From NCBI RefSeq assembly GCF_016745505.1, contig NZ_JAERUC010000098.1:1-42199 (forward strand): DNA of 42,199 nt. Direction: 5' to 3'. Origin of the DNA: Streptomyces silvae. GTDB lineage: Bacteria > Actinomycetota > Actinomycetes > Streptomycetales > Streptomycetaceae. The notes beneath the pieces are model-generated. The model was not told the DNA's origin. It was given only the letters and a program-made list of their open reading frames with translations, and did not search any database. This document shows, piece after piece, positions 7,724 to 17,017 of the stretch (position 1 is its first letter; every line of letters starts with the position of its first letter). Both the position numbers and the translations under genes were made by a program.

Positions 7724-8431
7724 TCACTCGGGAAGGGGATGCCCCCGCTCGAAGCGGTAGCCCATGCCGGGCTCGGTCACGAAGTGCCTGGGGTGCGAGG
7801 GATCCGCCTCCAGCTTGCGGCGCAGCTGGGCCATGTAGACCCGCAGATAGTTGGTCTCGGTGCCGTACGAGGGGCCCCAGACCTCCTGGAGCAGCTGCTT
7901 CTGGCTGACGAGCCGCCCCGCGTTGCGCACGAGGACCTCCAGGAGGTGCCACTCGGTGGGCGTGAGCCGTACGTCACGGCCCTCGCGGTGCACCTTCTTC
8001 GCCGCCAGGTCGACGGTGAACCCCTCGGTCTCGACGGTCACCAGGTCGTCGCCGGCGTCCTGGCCGACCGGTTCCGCCCGGCGTACGGCGGCGCGCAGCC
8101 GGGCCAGGAGTTCGTCCATGCCGAACGGCTTGGTGACGTAGTCGTCGGCTCCGGCGTCCAGGGCCTCGACCTTCTCGTCGGAGGTGTGGCGGGCGGAGAG
8201 CACCAGGATCGGCACCCGGGTCCAGCCCCGCAGTCCTCGGATCACCTCGACGCCGTCCATGTCCGGCAGTCCGAGGTCGAGGACGACGACGTCGGGATGG
8301 CGTGCCGCCGCGAGCTGCAGGGCGGTCGCCCCGTCGGGTGCCGCGTCCACCTCGTATCTGCGCGCCTTCAGGTTGATCACGAGGGCGCGCACGATCTGCG
8401 GCTCGTCGTCGACCACGAGCACCCGGGTCAT
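7724..8431 (-). CDS. kdpE: KdpE, OmpR-family response regulator of the Kdp system
   Basis: 235 aa. Receiver domain 1-120 has acidic residues D8/D9, the phospho-acceptor D52 (VVLDLGLPDMDG), and the conserved Lys in VTKPFG. A winged-helix domain (about 135-230) carries LTPTEWHLLEVL and YLRVYMAQLRRKLE. It lies 55 bases after kdpD on the same strand and is the last gene of the kdp cluster. In other bacteria KdpE activates kdpFABC under K+ limitation or salt stress. ATG start. Confidence 0.93.
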   Translation of the reverse strand: MTRVLVVDDEPQIVRALVINLKARRYEVDAAPDGATALQLAAARHPDVVVLDLGLPDMDGVEVIRGLRGWTRVPILVLSARHTSDEKVEALDAGADDYVTKPFGMDELLARLRAAVRRAEPVGQDAGDDLVTVETEGFTVDLAAKKVHREGRDVRLTPTEWHLLEVLVRNAGRLVSQKQLLQEVWGPSYGTETNYLRVYMAQLRRKLEADPSHPRHFVTEPGMGYRFERGHPLPE

Positions 8432-8486
8432 CGCGGGCCTGCCTTTCCGGAGTACGTGTACGGGGCGGCTGTGCGCCTCGGGGATC

Positions 8487-11030
8487 TCATGGGGTCACCT
8501 GTGCGGGCGGCACGGGGCCGGCCCGTACCTGTCCCGGGGCGGCGGTGAGCCGGAGGACCATGGTGAGGCCGCCGCCGGGGGTGTCCTCGGCGTCCAGCGT
8601 GCCGCCCATGGACTCCACGAAGCCGCGGGCGACGGCGAGTCCGAGCCCGACCCCGGCGCCGCGCGGCGCGTCACCGTACCGCTGGAACGGCTCGAATATG
8701 CGTTCCTTGCCCTCGTCGGGGACTCCCCGGCCGCGGTCGGCCACGCGTAGCTCGACGCGTTCGCCCAGGGCGCTGGCGGCGACGGTGACGCGCTCCCGGC
8801 CGGGGCTGTACTTGACGGCGTTCTCGACGATGTTGGCGACGGCGCGCTCCAGCAGCCCCGGGTCCACGGCGACCATGGGCAGCGTCTCGGGGATGTCCAG
8901 GTCGACACTGCCCTCCGGTACGCCGCCGAGGGCCATCGGGACGACCTCGTCGAGGTCGATCTCGCGGATCAGCGGGGTGACGGTCCCGGTCTGCAGGCGT
9001 GACATGTCGAGCAGATTGCCGACCAGGTGGTCCAGGCGGTCGGCGCCGTCCTCGATGGCCGCGAGGAGCTCCGCCTCGTCGGCGTCGGACCAGGACACGT
9101 CGTCGGAGCGCAGGGAGCTCACCGCGGCCTTGATGGCGGCCAGAGGGGTACGCAGGTCATGGCTGACGGCGGCGAGCAGCGCGGTCCTGATCCGGTTGCC
9201 CTCGGCCAGCCGCCGGGCCGCCTCCGCCTCCCCCACCAGGCGCTGCCGGTCGAGCACCACGGCGGCCTGCGCGGCGAAGGCGCCGAGGACCCGGCGGTCC
9301 TCGGCGGGGAGCACCCGGCCGGAGAGGGCCAGCGCCATGTGGTCGCCGACGGGCATGTCCACGTCCGCGTCGTCGGGCCGGGCCACCGGGGCCGGGCCGA
9401 CGGATCCGGCGCAGGTCCAGGGCTCGACGTCGCTCTGGCGCTCCAGGAGGGCGACGGACTCCATGCCGAAGGTCTCGCGGACCCGGCCCAGCAGGGCGTC
9501 CAGGGCGGTCTCGCCCCGCAGGACGCTGCCGGCGAGGGTGGAGAGGATCTCCGACTCGGCGCGCAGCCGGGCCGCCTGATGGGTGCGCCGGGCCGCCAGG
9601 TCGACCACGGAGGCGACCGCCACCGCGACCGCGAAGAAGATCACGATGGCGACGAAGTTCTCGGGGTCCTGGACGGTCAGGGTGTGGGTGGGCGGCGTGA
9701 ACCAGTAGTTCAGGAAGAAGGAGCCCGCCGCCGCGGAGGCCAGCGCGGGGGCCAGCCCTCCGAGGAGTGCGGCGGTGACGGTCAGGAAGAGGAAGAGCAG
9801 GACGTCGTTGGCGAGCCCCGGCCCGTTCTCCATGCCGTGCAGGAGCAGGGTGAGGAGCGCCGGTCCGCCGACGCCGGCCAGCCACCCCGAGATGATCCGG
9901 GTGCGGCTGAGCCGGGCCCCGCGCGCGATGGGCAGCCCGCGCCCCTTGGCGACCTCTTCGTGCGTGACGATGTGCACGTCCAGGTCGGGGCCGGACTCCC
10001 GGGCGACGGTGGCGCCCACCCCGGGGCCGTAGATGTACTGCCAGGTCTTGCGGCGGCTGGAGCCGAGGACGATCTGGGTGGCGTTGACGCCCCGGGCGAA
10101 CGCCAGGAGCGCGGAGGGTATGTCGTCGCCGATGACGTGGTGGAAGGTGCCCCCGAGGTCCTCCACGAGGGTGCGCTGGACGGCGAGCTCCTTGGGCGAG
10201 GCGGAGGTCAGCCCGTCGCTGCGGGCGATGTACACCGCGAGGATCTCGCTGCCGGACCCCTTGGCGGCCATCCGGGACGCCCGGCGGATGAGCGTACGGC
10301 CCTCGGGTCCGCCGGTCAGTCCGACGACGATGCGTTCGCGGGCCTGCCAGGGGGCGCTGATGTCGTGCTCGCCGCGGTACTGCTGGAGGTACTCGTCGAC
10401 CCGGTCGGCGACCCAGAGGAGGGCCAGCTCGCGCAGGGCGGTCAGGTTGCCGGGGCGGAAGTAGTTGGAGAGGGCCGCGTCGACCTTGTCGGACTGGTAG
10501 ATGTTGCCGTGGGCCATGCGCCTGCGCAGCGCCTGGGGCGACATGTCGACAAGCTCGATCTGGTCGGCGCGCCGGGCGACCTCGTCGGGGATGGTCTCCT
10601 GCTGGCGCACCCCGGTGATCGACTCCACGACGTCGCCGAGGGACTCCAGGTGCTGGATGTTGACCGTGGAGACCACGTCGATGCCGGCCTTGAGGAGTTC
10701 CTCGACGTCCTGCCAGCGCTTGGCGTTGCGGGAGCCGGGCACATTGGTGTGGGCGAGCTCGTCGACGAGTGCGACGGCCGGCGCCCTCTCCAGGACGGCG
10801 TCGACGTCCATCTCGGCGAAGACGCGCGAGCGGTACTCGATGTCGCGACGGCGTATCTGCTCCAGGCCGTGCAGGAACGCCTCGGTGCGCGGCCGGTCGT
10901 GGTGCTCGACGAACGCGACGACGCAGTCCGTGCCCCGCTCCACCCGTCGGTGGGCCTCGGACAGCATCGCGTAGGTCTTGCCGACGCCGGGTGCCGCACC
11001 CAGGTAGATCCGTAGCTTGCCGCGTGCCAT
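8487..11030 (-). CDS. kdpD: KdpD, potassium/turgor sensor histidine kinase
   Basis: 847 aa, full-length for KdpD. Domain order: N-terminal KdpD domain with Walker A (GAAPGVGKT, residues 11-19); UspA-like domain (about 245-370, LGSSRRKTWQ); four clustered membrane helices (about 385-500); GAF-like domain (about 510-610); HisKA with phospho-accepting H624 in AAVSHDLRTPL; HATPase_c with NIVENAVKYSP and GLGLAVARGF. In Staphylococcus the Usp domain binds c-di-AMP; whether this one does is unknown. The start lies in a favourable context right before the KdpD domain. Downstream kdpE is 55 bases away; upstream lies the orphan ABC ATPase. Confidence 0.94.
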   Translation of the reverse strand: MARGKLRIYLGAAPGVGKTYAMLSEAHRRVERGTDCVVAFVEHHDRPRTEAFLHGLEQIRRRDIEYRSRVFAEMDVDAVLERAPAVALVDELAHTNVPGSRNAKRWQDVEELLKAGIDVVSTVNIQHLESLGDVVESITGVRQQETIPDEVARRADQIELVDMSPQALRRRMAHGNIYQSDKVDAALSNYFRPGNLTALRELALLWVADRVDEYLQQYRGEHDISAPWQARERIVVGLTGGPEGRTLIRRASRMAAKGSGSEILAVYIARSDGLTSASPKELAVQRTLVEDLGGTFHHVIGDDIPSALLAFARGVNATQIVLGSSRRKTWQYIYGPGVGATVARESGPDLDVHIVTHEEVAKGRGLPIARGARLSRTRIISGWLAGVGGPALLTLLLHGMENGPGLANDVLLFLFLTVTAALLGGLAPALASAAAGSFFLNYWFTPPTHTLTVQDPENFVAIVIFFAVAVAVASVVDLAARRTHQAARLRAESEILSTLAGSVLRGETALDALLGRVRETFGMESVALLERQSDVEPWTCAGSVGPAPVARPDDADVDMPVGDHMALALSGRVLPAEDRRVLGAFAAQAAVVLDRQRLVGEAEAARRLAEGNRIRTALLAAVSHDLRTPLAAIKAAVSSLRSDDVSWSDADEAELLAAIEDGADRLDHLVGNLLDMSRLQTGTVTPLIREIDLDEVVPMALGGVPEGSVDLDIPETLPMVAVDPGLLERAVANIVENAVKYSPGRERVTVAASALGERVELRVADRGRGVPDEGKERIFEPFQRYGDAPRGAGVGLGLAVARGFVESMGGTLDAEDTPGGGLTMVLRLTAAPGQVRAGPVPPAQVTP

Positions 11031-11189
11031 GGCCCCATTGTCTTCTTCCGGGCGGCCGTCGCCGATGCGGCGGTCCTGGTCGAAGCTACCCCGGCGAGGT
11101 GCGGGGAACGGCCCTGGGTGGTGTCCGCGGGGTCCGTATTGACGGGATTCTGACGCGGGTGGCCAGGGCGGTTCAGGTGGCCCGCGCCC

Positions 11190-11219
11190 GCTCAGCCGTG
11201 TTCCGCTCAGCCGTGTTCG
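11190..11219. repeat. 15-bp tandem duplication spanning an ABC ATPase stop codon
   Basis: gctcagccgtgttcc (11190-11204) is followed directly by gctcagccgtgttcg (11205-11219), 14 of 15 identical. The second copy contains the stop codon and last three codons of the ABC ATPase gene. In frame, the minus strand reads EHG-stop-AEHG-stop. Confidence 0.85.
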
Positions 11220-11941
11220 ACGATGTGCCCGTCGCTGAGTTCCAGCACCCGGTCGGCGAAACCGAGCAGCTGGGGGTCGTGGGTGGCGACCAGCACGGTG
11301 ACGCCCTCGCTGCGTACGACGGCGCGCAGCAGCTGCATGACCGCGAGCCCCGTCTCCGCGTCGAGCTGCCCGGTGGGCTCGTCGGCGATCAGGAGGGCGG
11401 GCCGGTTGGCGAGGGCGCGGGCGATGGCGACGCGCTGCTGCTGGCCGCCGGAGAGCTCCCCAGGGCGCTGCTGGGCGTGGTCACCGAGGCCGACCAGGGC
11501 GAGCAGCAGCGCCACCCGCTCCTCGCGCTCGTGCGGGTCGGTCCTGCGCAGGCGCATGGGTACGCCGACGTTCTCCGCCGCGGTCAGGATCGGGATGAGG
11601 CCGAAGGACTGGAAGATGAAGCCGATCCGGTCCCTGCGCAGCTCCAGCAGCCCGTCCTCACCGAGTCCGGAGAGCTCGGTGCCGCCGACGGTGATCCGGC
11701 CGCTGTCCGGTGCGTCGAGCCCGCCGACGAGGTTGAGCAGGGTGGTCTTGCCGGAGCCGGAGCGGCCCTTGAGCGCGACGAGCTCGCCGCGCGGGACCTC
11801 GAAGGACACCCCGCGCAGGGCGTGCACGGCCGCCGCCCCGGTGCCGTACGAGCGGTGCAGGTCCTCGACCCGGATCATGGGCCCGTCGAGGGGGCTGTCG
11901 GCCAGGGCCGTGCCGCTCTGCCCACCGGTGTGCTGTGTCAT
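11207..11941 (-). CDS. Orphan ABC transporter ATP-binding protein (MacB/LolD/FtsE class)
   Basis: 244 aa with all ABC motifs: Walker A GRSGSGKTT (residues 59-67), Q-loop FIFQSF, signature LSGGQQQR, Walker B LLIADEPTG and the switch histidine in VATHDP. Sequence style (ELSGLGEDGLLELRRDRIGF) places it with MacB/LolD/FtsE-type ATPases that pair with FtsX-like permeases. No permease gene lies nearby, so its partner is elsewhere or it is a relic of a larger locus. The ATG at 11941 has GGGGGAGAG just upstream; the open frame continues to 12049. It is separated from kdpC by a terminator-like hairpin and from kdpD by 176 bases. A role in Kdp function is not supported beyond location. Confidence 0.85.
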   Translation of the reverse strand: MTQHTGGQSGTALADSPLDGPMIRVEDLHRSYGTGAAAVHALRGVSFEVPRGELVALKGRSGSGKTTLLNLVGGLDAPDSGRITVGGTELSGLGEDGLLELRRDRIGFIFQSFGLIPILTAAENVGVPMRLRRTDPHEREERVALLLALVGLGDHAQQRPGELSGGQQQRVAIARALANRPALLIADEPTGQLDAETGLAVMQLLRAVVRSEGVTVLVATHDPQLLGFADRVLELSDGHIVEHG

Positions 11942-11962
11942 CGCTCTCCCCCGTGCGTACGC

Positions 11963-12007
11963 GCCGCGCGTACCGCTCCGTACGTGCGCTGCCGCGCGTA
12001 CCGCTCC
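11963..12007. repeat. Two 17-bp direct repeats upstream of the ABC ATPase gene
   Basis: gccgcgcgtaccgctcc occurs at 11963-11979 and again, identical, at 11991-12007, a 28-base period. They lie 22 to 66 bases upstream of the ABC start and could be regulator sites or a sequence duplication. No known binding motif is recognised. Confidence 0.5.
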
Positions 12008-12071
12008 TCGGCCGCGGCCAGTATGTGCATGCCGGGGCCGGTGGGGCAATGCCCCCAGGGGCGGAGGATCC

Positions 12072-12107
12072 GGGCCGGTACCCGCCGGTCGCGGCGGGCA
12101 CCGGCCC
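12072..12107 (-). terminator. Terminator-like hairpin after kdpC
   Basis: A 15-bp stem with one mismatch (12072-12086 with 12093-12107) and 6-base loop lies just downstream of kdpC. It would separate kdpFABC transcription from the ABC ATPase gene. The right arm overlaps the first unit of the 23-bp tandem repeat. Confidence 0.6.
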
Positions 12108-12146
12108 GGGAGGGACCAGGGTGCCGGCCCGGGAGGGATCAGGGTG
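12101..12146. repeat. 23-bp tandem duplication spanning the kdpC stop codon
   Basis: The unit starting ccggcccgggaggga occurs at 12101-12123 and 12124-12146 with a single difference (c/t at unit position 17). The copy at 12124-12146 contains the kdpC TGA; in the other copy that triplet reads TGG. Confidence 0.85.
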
Positions 12147-12816
12147 CCGCGTCCTCCTCCACCAGCTCCCTCAGCGCGGTGTTGAGGGCCAGGACGTTGA
12201 CCCGGGGCTCCCCCACGAAGCCGAGGATCCGGCCTTCGGTGTGGTCCCGGACCAGCTCCGCGACCTCCTGGACCGGCAGTCCGTTGCGCTCGGCGACGCG
12301 GCGGACCTGGAGTGCGGCGTACGCCGGTGAGATGTCGGGGTCGAGGCCGGAGCCGGAGGAGGTGACGGCGTCGGGCGGCACGTCGGCGGGGTCCACCGGG
12401 TGACCGGGTACGGAGTTGTCCGCGACGACGGCCGCCTTGGCGTCGGTGACCCGGCGGATCAGCTCCTCGTCGTCCCCGGCCCGGTTGGTCGCTCCGGAGA
12501 GGATCAGGGCGTATCGGGTGTTGACGCTGTTGGTGCCGAGGCCGTTCGAGGGCCGCGGCTGGAACCGGGTGAGGTCCGGCTCCGGGGTCTCCTGGCCCTC
12601 CTTAGCCGGGAGGTCGTAGCGCTGGCCGATGAGGCGTGAGCCGACGACCTCGCCGTCGACGGTGACCTCGGAACCGTTGGCCTTGCCGGGGAGGACCGCC
12701 TGGGCGACGCCGGTGACGGCGAGCGGGTAGAGCACGCCGCACAGGGCGGTGAGGACGAGCAGGGCGCGGAGCCCCGCTCCGAGGAGGCGGGCGGTGGTGC
12801 CCGCGGAAGTGTTCAT
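12139..12816 (-). CDS. kdpC: KdpC, potassium-transporting ATPase subunit
   Basis: 225 aa, single N-terminal membrane helix (about 12-35, LRALLVLTALCGVLYPLAVT) and a periplasmic/extracellular domain with the KdpC signatures VGSRLIGQ, SGSGLDPDISPAYA and VNVLALN. KdpC stabilises the KdpFABC complex and assists ATP/K+ affinity. The ATG at 12816 is 21 bases after kdpB; a GTG at 12828 is possible but sits on its GGAG. The gene's end is part of a tandem duplication. Confidence 0.92.
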   Translation of the reverse strand: MNTSAGTTARLLGAGLRALLVLTALCGVLYPLAVTGVAQAVLPGKANGSEVTVDGEVVGSRLIGQRYDLPAKEGQETPEPDLTRFQPRPSNGLGTNSVNTRYALILSGATNRAGDDEELIRRVTDAKAAVVADNSVPGHPVDPADVPPDAVTSSGSGLDPDISPAYAALQVRRVAERNGLPVQEVAELVRDHTEGRILGFVGEPRVNVLALNTALRELVEEDAAP

Positions 12817-12837
12817 GGGTGTGTGCACGCTCCGGTT

Positions 12838-14919
12838 TCAGCGCAGTCCGGGGACGAGGGAGAGGACCAGGTCGATGAGCTTGATCCCGATGAACGGGGC
12901 GACGAGTCCGCCGACCCCGTAGACGGTGAGGTTGCGCCGGAGCATCCGGTCGGCGCCGGCCGGCCGGTAGCGCACCCCTCGCAGCGCGAGCGGGACCAGC
13001 GCGACGATGATCAGCGCGTTGAAGATCACCGCCGAGAGGATCGCGGTCCGGGGCGAGGACAGGTCCATGATGTTGAGCTTGTCCAGGCCCGGATACACGA
13101 CGGCGAACATCGCGGGGATGATCGCGAAGTACTTCGCGACGTCGTTGGCGATCGAGAACGTGGTGAGGGCGCCCCGGGTGATCAGCAGCTGTTTGCCGAT
13201 GGCGACGATCTCGATGAGCTTGGTGGGGTCGGAGTCCAGGTCCACCATGTTCCCGGCCTCCTTGGCGGCCGAGGTGCCGGTGTTCATGGCGACCCCGACG
13301 TCCGCCTGGGCGAGGGCGGGGGCGTCGTTGGTGCCGTCCCCGGTCATGGCGACGAGCCTGCCGCCGGCCTGCTCCCGCCTGATGAGTGCCATCTTGTCCT
13401 CGGGCGTCGCCTCGGCGAGGAAGTCGTCGACCCCCGCCTCGTCGGCGATGGCCTTCGCGGTCAGCGGGTTGTCCCCGGTGATCATGACCGTACGGATGCC
13501 CATGCGCCGCAGCTCCGCGAACCGCTCGCGCATCCCGGGCTTGACGACGTCCTTGAGGTGGATCACCCCGAGGACCCGGGCGCCCGTGCCGTCCTGGACG
13601 GCCACCAGCAGGGGTGTGCCGCCCGCCTCGGCGATCAGACCGGTCAGCACGCCTGCGTCGGCGGGAACGGCGCCGCCCTGCCCGGTGACCCAGGCGAGGA
13701 CGGACCCCGCGGCGCCCTTGCGCACCCGTCGGCCGGGGAGGTCCACACCGGACATCCGGGTCTGCGCGGTGAACTCCACCCATGTGGCGCCGGAGAGCTC
13801 TCCCTCGTCGCGTACGCGCGGACCGTGGAGCTCCTCGGCCAGCGCCACGACCGAGCGGCCCTCGGGCGTCTCGTCGGCCAGCGACGAGAGCCGGGCGGCG
13901 GCGGCCAGCTCGGCCTCGGTGACGCCCTTGACGGGCAGGAACTCGGCGGCCTGCCGGCTGCCCACGGTGATGGTGCCCGTCTTGTCGAGCAGCAGCGTGG
14001 AGACGTCCCCCGCCGCCTCGACGGCCCGGCCCGACATGGCGAGCACGTTGCGCTGCACCAGCCGGTCCATGCCGGCGATGCCGATCGCGGAGAGCAGGGC
14101 GCCGATCGTCGTCGGAATGAGGCAGACCAGCAGGGCGGTCAGTACGGTCATCGACTGCTGCCGGCCCGCGTAGGCCGCGAACGGCTGGAGGGTCACGACC
14201 GCGAGCAGGAAGACGACGGTGAGGGACGCCAGCAGGATGTTGAGCGCGATCTCGTTGGGCGTCTTCTGCCGGGCGGCCCCCTCCACCAGGCCGATCATCC
14301 GGTCGATGAACGTCTCGCCCGGCCTCGTGGTGATCCTGACGACGATCCGGTCCGAGAGCACCTTCGTGCCACCGGTGACGGCGCTGCGGTCGCCGCCCGA
14401 TTCCCGGATCACCGGCGCGGATTCCCCGGTGATCGCCGATTCGTCGACGCTCGCCACGCCCTCGACGACGTCACCGTCGCCCGGGACGAGGTCACCGGCC
14501 TCGCAGACCACCAGGTCACCGACGCGCAGTTCGGTGCCGGGCACGCGTTCCTCGTCCGGGCCGACGACGCGGCGGGCGACGGTGCCGGTCCGCGCCTTGC
14601 GCAGGGTGTCCGCCTGGGCCTTGCCGCGCCCCTCGGCCACCGCCTCGGCGAGGTTGGCGAAGAGGGTGGTCAGCCACAGCCAGGCGGTGATCGCCCAGCC
14701 GAACCCGTCCGTCGGGTCCAGAGCGGCCAGGACCGTGGTGAGCACGGACCCGACCAGCACCACGAACATCACCGGGGACTTGACCATGATCCGGGGATCG
14801 AGCTTGCGCAGCGCGTCGGGGAGGGACCTGACCAGCTGTGCGGGATCGAACAGACCGCCGGCGGGGCGGCCGGTGGGCGCGTCCTGGGAGCGGCGGGGTG
14901 TGTGGGTGACGGCGGACAT
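12838..14919 (-). CDS. kdpB: KdpB, P-type ATPase catalytic subunit
   Basis: 693 aa. P-type ATPase motifs: actuator TGES (164-167), phosphorylation motif DKTGT with D312, KGAAGS nucleotide-binding segment, [10 protein letters not shown] and hinge [16 protein letters not shown] contains the serine whose phosphorylation shuts off E. coli KdpB. Two starts compete: ATG at 14919 with GAGAGGA before it, and ATG at 14967 forming an ATGA overlap with kdpA (709 aa). The former matches the N-terminus of other Streptomyces KdpB. An open frame in this phase runs far into kdpA but is only a shadow. Confidence 0.94.
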   Translation of the reverse strand: MSAVTHTPRRSQDAPTGRPAGGLFDPAQLVRSLPDALRKLDPRIMVKSPVMFVVLVGSVLTTVLAALDPTDGFGWAITAWLWLTTLFANLAEAVAEGRGKAQADTLRKARTGTVARRVVGPDEERVPGTELRVGDLVVCEAGDLVPGDGDVVEGVASVDESAITGESAPVIRESGGDRSAVTGGTKVLSDRIVVRITTRPGETFIDRMIGLVEGAARQKTPNEIALNILLASLTVVFLLAVVTLQPFAAYAGRQQSMTVLTALLVCLIPTTIGALLSAIGIAGMDRLVQRNVLAMSGRAVEAAGDVSTLLLDKTGTITVGSRQAAEFLPVKGVTEAELAAAARLSSLADETPEGRSVVALAEELHGPRVRDEGELSGATWVEFTAQTRMSGVDLPGRRVRKGAAGSVLAWVTGQGGAVPADAGVLTGLIAEAGGTPLLVAVQDGTGARVLGVIHLKDVVKPGMRERFAELRRMGIRTVMITGDNPLTAKAIADEAGVDDFLAEATPEDKMALIRREQAGGRLVAMTGDGTNDAPALAQADVGVAMNTGTSAAKEAGNMVDLDSDPTKLIEIVAIGKQLLITRGALTTFSIANDVAKYFAIIPAMFAVVYPGLDKLNIMDLSSPRTAILSAVIFNALIIVALVPLALRGVRYRPAGADRMLRRNLTVYGVGGLVAPFIGIKLIDLVLSLVPGLR

Positions 14920-14963
14920 CGGGTCCTCTCGCTTCGGGGACTGCACGGACCTCGGCGGGGCGT

Positions 14964-16628
14964 TCATGACGCCAGCCCTTCGGCCAGCGGCCCCAGGGCG
15001 AGGGCCGGGAAGTAGGTCAGACCGGTGACGATCATGACGGTGGCGAGCAGCAGCCCGCTGAAGAGCGGCTTCTGCGTGCCGAGGGTCCCGGCGGTCGCGG
15101 GGACGGGGCTCTGCCGGGCCAGCGATCCCGCCAGTGCGAGGACGAACACCATCGGCAGGAACCGGCCCAGCAGCATCACGATGCCGAGGGTGGTGTTGAA
15201 CCACTGGGTGTCCGCGTTCAGGCCGGCGAAGGCGGAGCCGTTGTTGTTCGCGCCCGAGGTGTAGGCGTAGAGGATCTCGGAGAAGCCGTGCGCCCCGGTG
15301 TTGGTCATGGAGTCGCCCGGGGTGGGCAGGGCCATCGCCGCGGCGGTGAAGCCGAGCACCAGGGCCGGGGTGATCAGGATGTAGCAGGCCGCGAGCTTGA
15401 TCTCCCGGGTGCCGATCTTCTTGCCCAGGTACTCGGGCGTACGGCCCACCATCAGCCCCGCGAGGAACACGGCGACGACCGCCATGATCAGCATGCCGTA
15501 GAGGCCGGAGCCGACCCCGCCGGGGGCGATCTCGCCGAGCTGCATGCCGAGCAGGGTGATGCCGCCGCCGAGGCCCGTGTACGAGGAGTGGAAGGAGTTC
15601 ACCGCGCCCGTGGACGTCAGGGTGGTGGCCACCGCGAAGATCGACGAGCCGGCGATGCCGAAGCGGGTCTCCTTGCCCTCCGTCGCCCCGCCCGCCAGGT
15701 CGAAGGCGGGCCCGTGGTGACTGAATTCGGTCCACATCATCAGGGCGGTGAAGCCCAGCCAGATCGTGGCCATCGTCGCGAGGATCGCGTACCCCTGCTT
15801 CAGGGAGCCCACCATCCGACCGAACGTCCTGGTCATCGCGGAGGGGATGAGCAGGATCAGGAAGACCTCGAAGAGGTTCGACAGCCCGTCGGGATTCTCG
15901 AACGGGTGGGCGGAGTTGGCGTTGAAGTAGCCGCCGCCGTTGGTGCCCAGCACCTTGACGGCCTCCTGGGAGGCGACCGCGCCGCCGTTCCACTGCTGGG
16001 TGCCGCCGCCGAACTGTCCGACCTCGTGGATGCCGGAGAAGTTCTGGATGACACCGGTGGCGACCAGGACGAGCGCGCCCACGACGGATATGGGCAGCAG
16101 GACGCGCACGGTGCCGCGCACCAGGTCGGACCAGAAGTTGCCCAGCTCGCCCGTGCGGGACCGGGCGAAGCCCCGTACGAGCGCCACGGCGACGGCCATG
16201 CCGACTGCCGCGGAGACGAAGTTCTGCACCGCGAGGCCGCCGGTCTGCACGACGTGGCCCATGGCCTGCTCGCCGTAGTAGGACTGCCAGTTGGTGTTGG
16301 CGACGAAGGAGGCCGCCGTGTTGAACGCCTGGTCGGGGTCGATCGAGGCGAAGCCGAGCGAACCGGGCAGCGAGCCCTGGAGCCGCTGGAGGAGGTAGAG
16401 GAAGAGGACGCCGACCGCGGAGAACGCGAGGACGCCGCGCAGATAGGCGGGCCACCGCATCTCGGTGGCGGGGTCGGCGCCGATGGCCCGGTAGATCCAC
16501 TTCTCGATCCGCAGGTGCCGCGTCGATGAGTAGACCCGGGCCATGTGGTCGCCGAGCGGACGGTGGGCCAGTGCCAGTGCCGCGACGAGCGCGAGCATCT
16601 GGAGGGCACCGGCGAGGACGGGGCTCAT
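14964..16628 (-). CDS. kdpA: KdpA, potassium-binding/translocating subunit
   Basis: 554 aa, about ten membrane helices, full length. The four selectivity-filter-like loops are intact: [38 protein letters not shown] and [15 protein letters not shown] start 8 bases after kdpF. The stop overlaps the possible upstream kdpB start. The protein belongs to the K+ channel superfamily and binds K+ for the KdpB-driven pump. Confidence 0.95.
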   Translation of the reverse strand: MSPVLAGALQMLALVAALALAHRPLGDHMARVYSSTRHLRIEKWIYRAIGADPATEMRWPAYLRGVLAFSAVGVLFLYLLQRLQGSLPGSLGFASIDPDQAFNTAASFVANTNWQSYYGEQAMGHVVQTGGLAVQNFVSAAVGMAVAVALVRGFARSRTGELGNFWSDLVRGTVRVLLPISVVGALVLVATGVIQNFSGIHEVGQFGGGTQQWNGGAVASQEAVKVLGTNGGGYFNANSAHPFENPDGLSNLFEVFLILLIPSAMTRTFGRMVGSLKQGYAILATMATIWLGFTALMMWTEFSHHGPAFDLAGGATEGKETRFGIAGSSIFAVATTLTSTGAVNSFHSSYTGLGGGITLLGMQLGEIAPGGVGSGLYGMLIMAVVAVFLAGLMVGRTPEYLGKKIGTREIKLAACYILITPALVLGFTAAAMALPTPGDSMTNTGAHGFSEILYAYTSGANNNGSAFAGLNADTQWFNTTLGIVMLLGRFLPMVFVLALAGSLARQSPVPATAGTLGTQKPLFSGLLLATVMIVTGLTYFPALALGPLAEGLAS

Positions 16629-16636
16629 GTCGGCGC

Positions 16637-16726
16637 TCAGAACCTCTCCGGGCGGAGGAGGGCGAGGACGAGGTAGCCCAGCAGGGCGACGGCCACGACG
16701 AGGCCGGCGATGTTCTCGGCGGTCAC
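16637..16726 (-). CDS. kdpF: KdpF, small stabilising subunit of the Kdp ATPase
   Basis: 29 aa, GTG start, one membrane helix ([19 protein letters not shown]) ending in the usual RPERF. It sits immediately upstream of kdpA. KdpF is a lipid-like stabiliser of the complex. The GTG overlaps the stop of the preceding 27-aa gene in a GTGA, so translation is coupled. Confidence 0.88.
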   Translation of the reverse strand: MTAENIAGLVVAVALLGYLVLALLRPERF

Positions 16727-16806
16727 AGCTTGGTCACCCCCCGGGCGACGAGGGCCACCAGCGCGAACACCGCGATCGTGGTGAGGACGAAGGCCAGGTC
16801 GGCCAT
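16723..16806 (-). CDS. 27-aa membrane micro-protein at the head of the kdp operon
   Basis: [20 protein letters not shown] and then ARGVTKL: one predicted membrane helix with a short basic tail. ATG is preceded by AGGAG at 7-8 bases. It ends in a GTGA overlap with kdpF, giving two consecutive coupled micro-proteins in front of kdpA. I recall similar peptides annotated as hypothetical before kdpF in other Streptomyces. It could be an extra small subunit, a regulator or a translational leader. Confidence 0.75.
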   Translation of the reverse strand: MADLAFVLTTIAVFALVALVARGVTKL

Positions 16807-16962
16807 CGTGTGCTCCTGGGTGAGTCGGTTTCGGGGACCCCCTGAGCAAACCCCCGCTCCCGGCCCCCGCCGCCCGCGTTGACGGCTTCCCTACGCCCCG
16901 GGGCCGCCCTTTGACGCCGCCCGTACGCCCCCGATACGCGCCCCTGACGGGCCCACGCAGAA
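16807..16962 (-). promoter_or_regulatory. Probable kdp operon promoter region
   Basis: The 156 bases upstream of the first kdp micro-gene must hold the promoter. Two copies of the motif ttgacg (16879-16884 and 16911-16916 on the plus strand; CGTCAA on the transcribed strand) are spaced 32 bases, three helical turns, a layout compatible with an OmpR-family activator such as KdpE. No clear -10/-35 pair is visible. Confidence 0.35.
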
Positions 16963-17002
16963 GCCGGTGGGCCGCACCCCGCGCAGGGGGCGGCCCACCG
17001 GC
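16963..17002 (-). terminator. Terminator hairpin after the DUF3710 gene
   Basis: A 13-bp perfect stem (16963-16975 with 16990-17002), extended inside by four C:G pairs (16977-16980 with 16986-16989) around a 5-base loop. It ends the thioesterase-dut-DUF3710 run before kdp. Confidence 0.8.
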
Positions 17003-17017
17003 CTCGTACGAGTGGGG

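Noticed and set aside
9027..11015. A 662-codon open frame antisense to kdpD
   Set aside because: Shadow of a clear KdpD reading frame.
12838..16500. A 1220-codon open frame in phase with kdpB extending through kdpA
   Set aside because: The extension covers the intact kdpA frame and has Arg/Pro/Gly-rich shadow composition; kdpB starts at 14919 or 14967.
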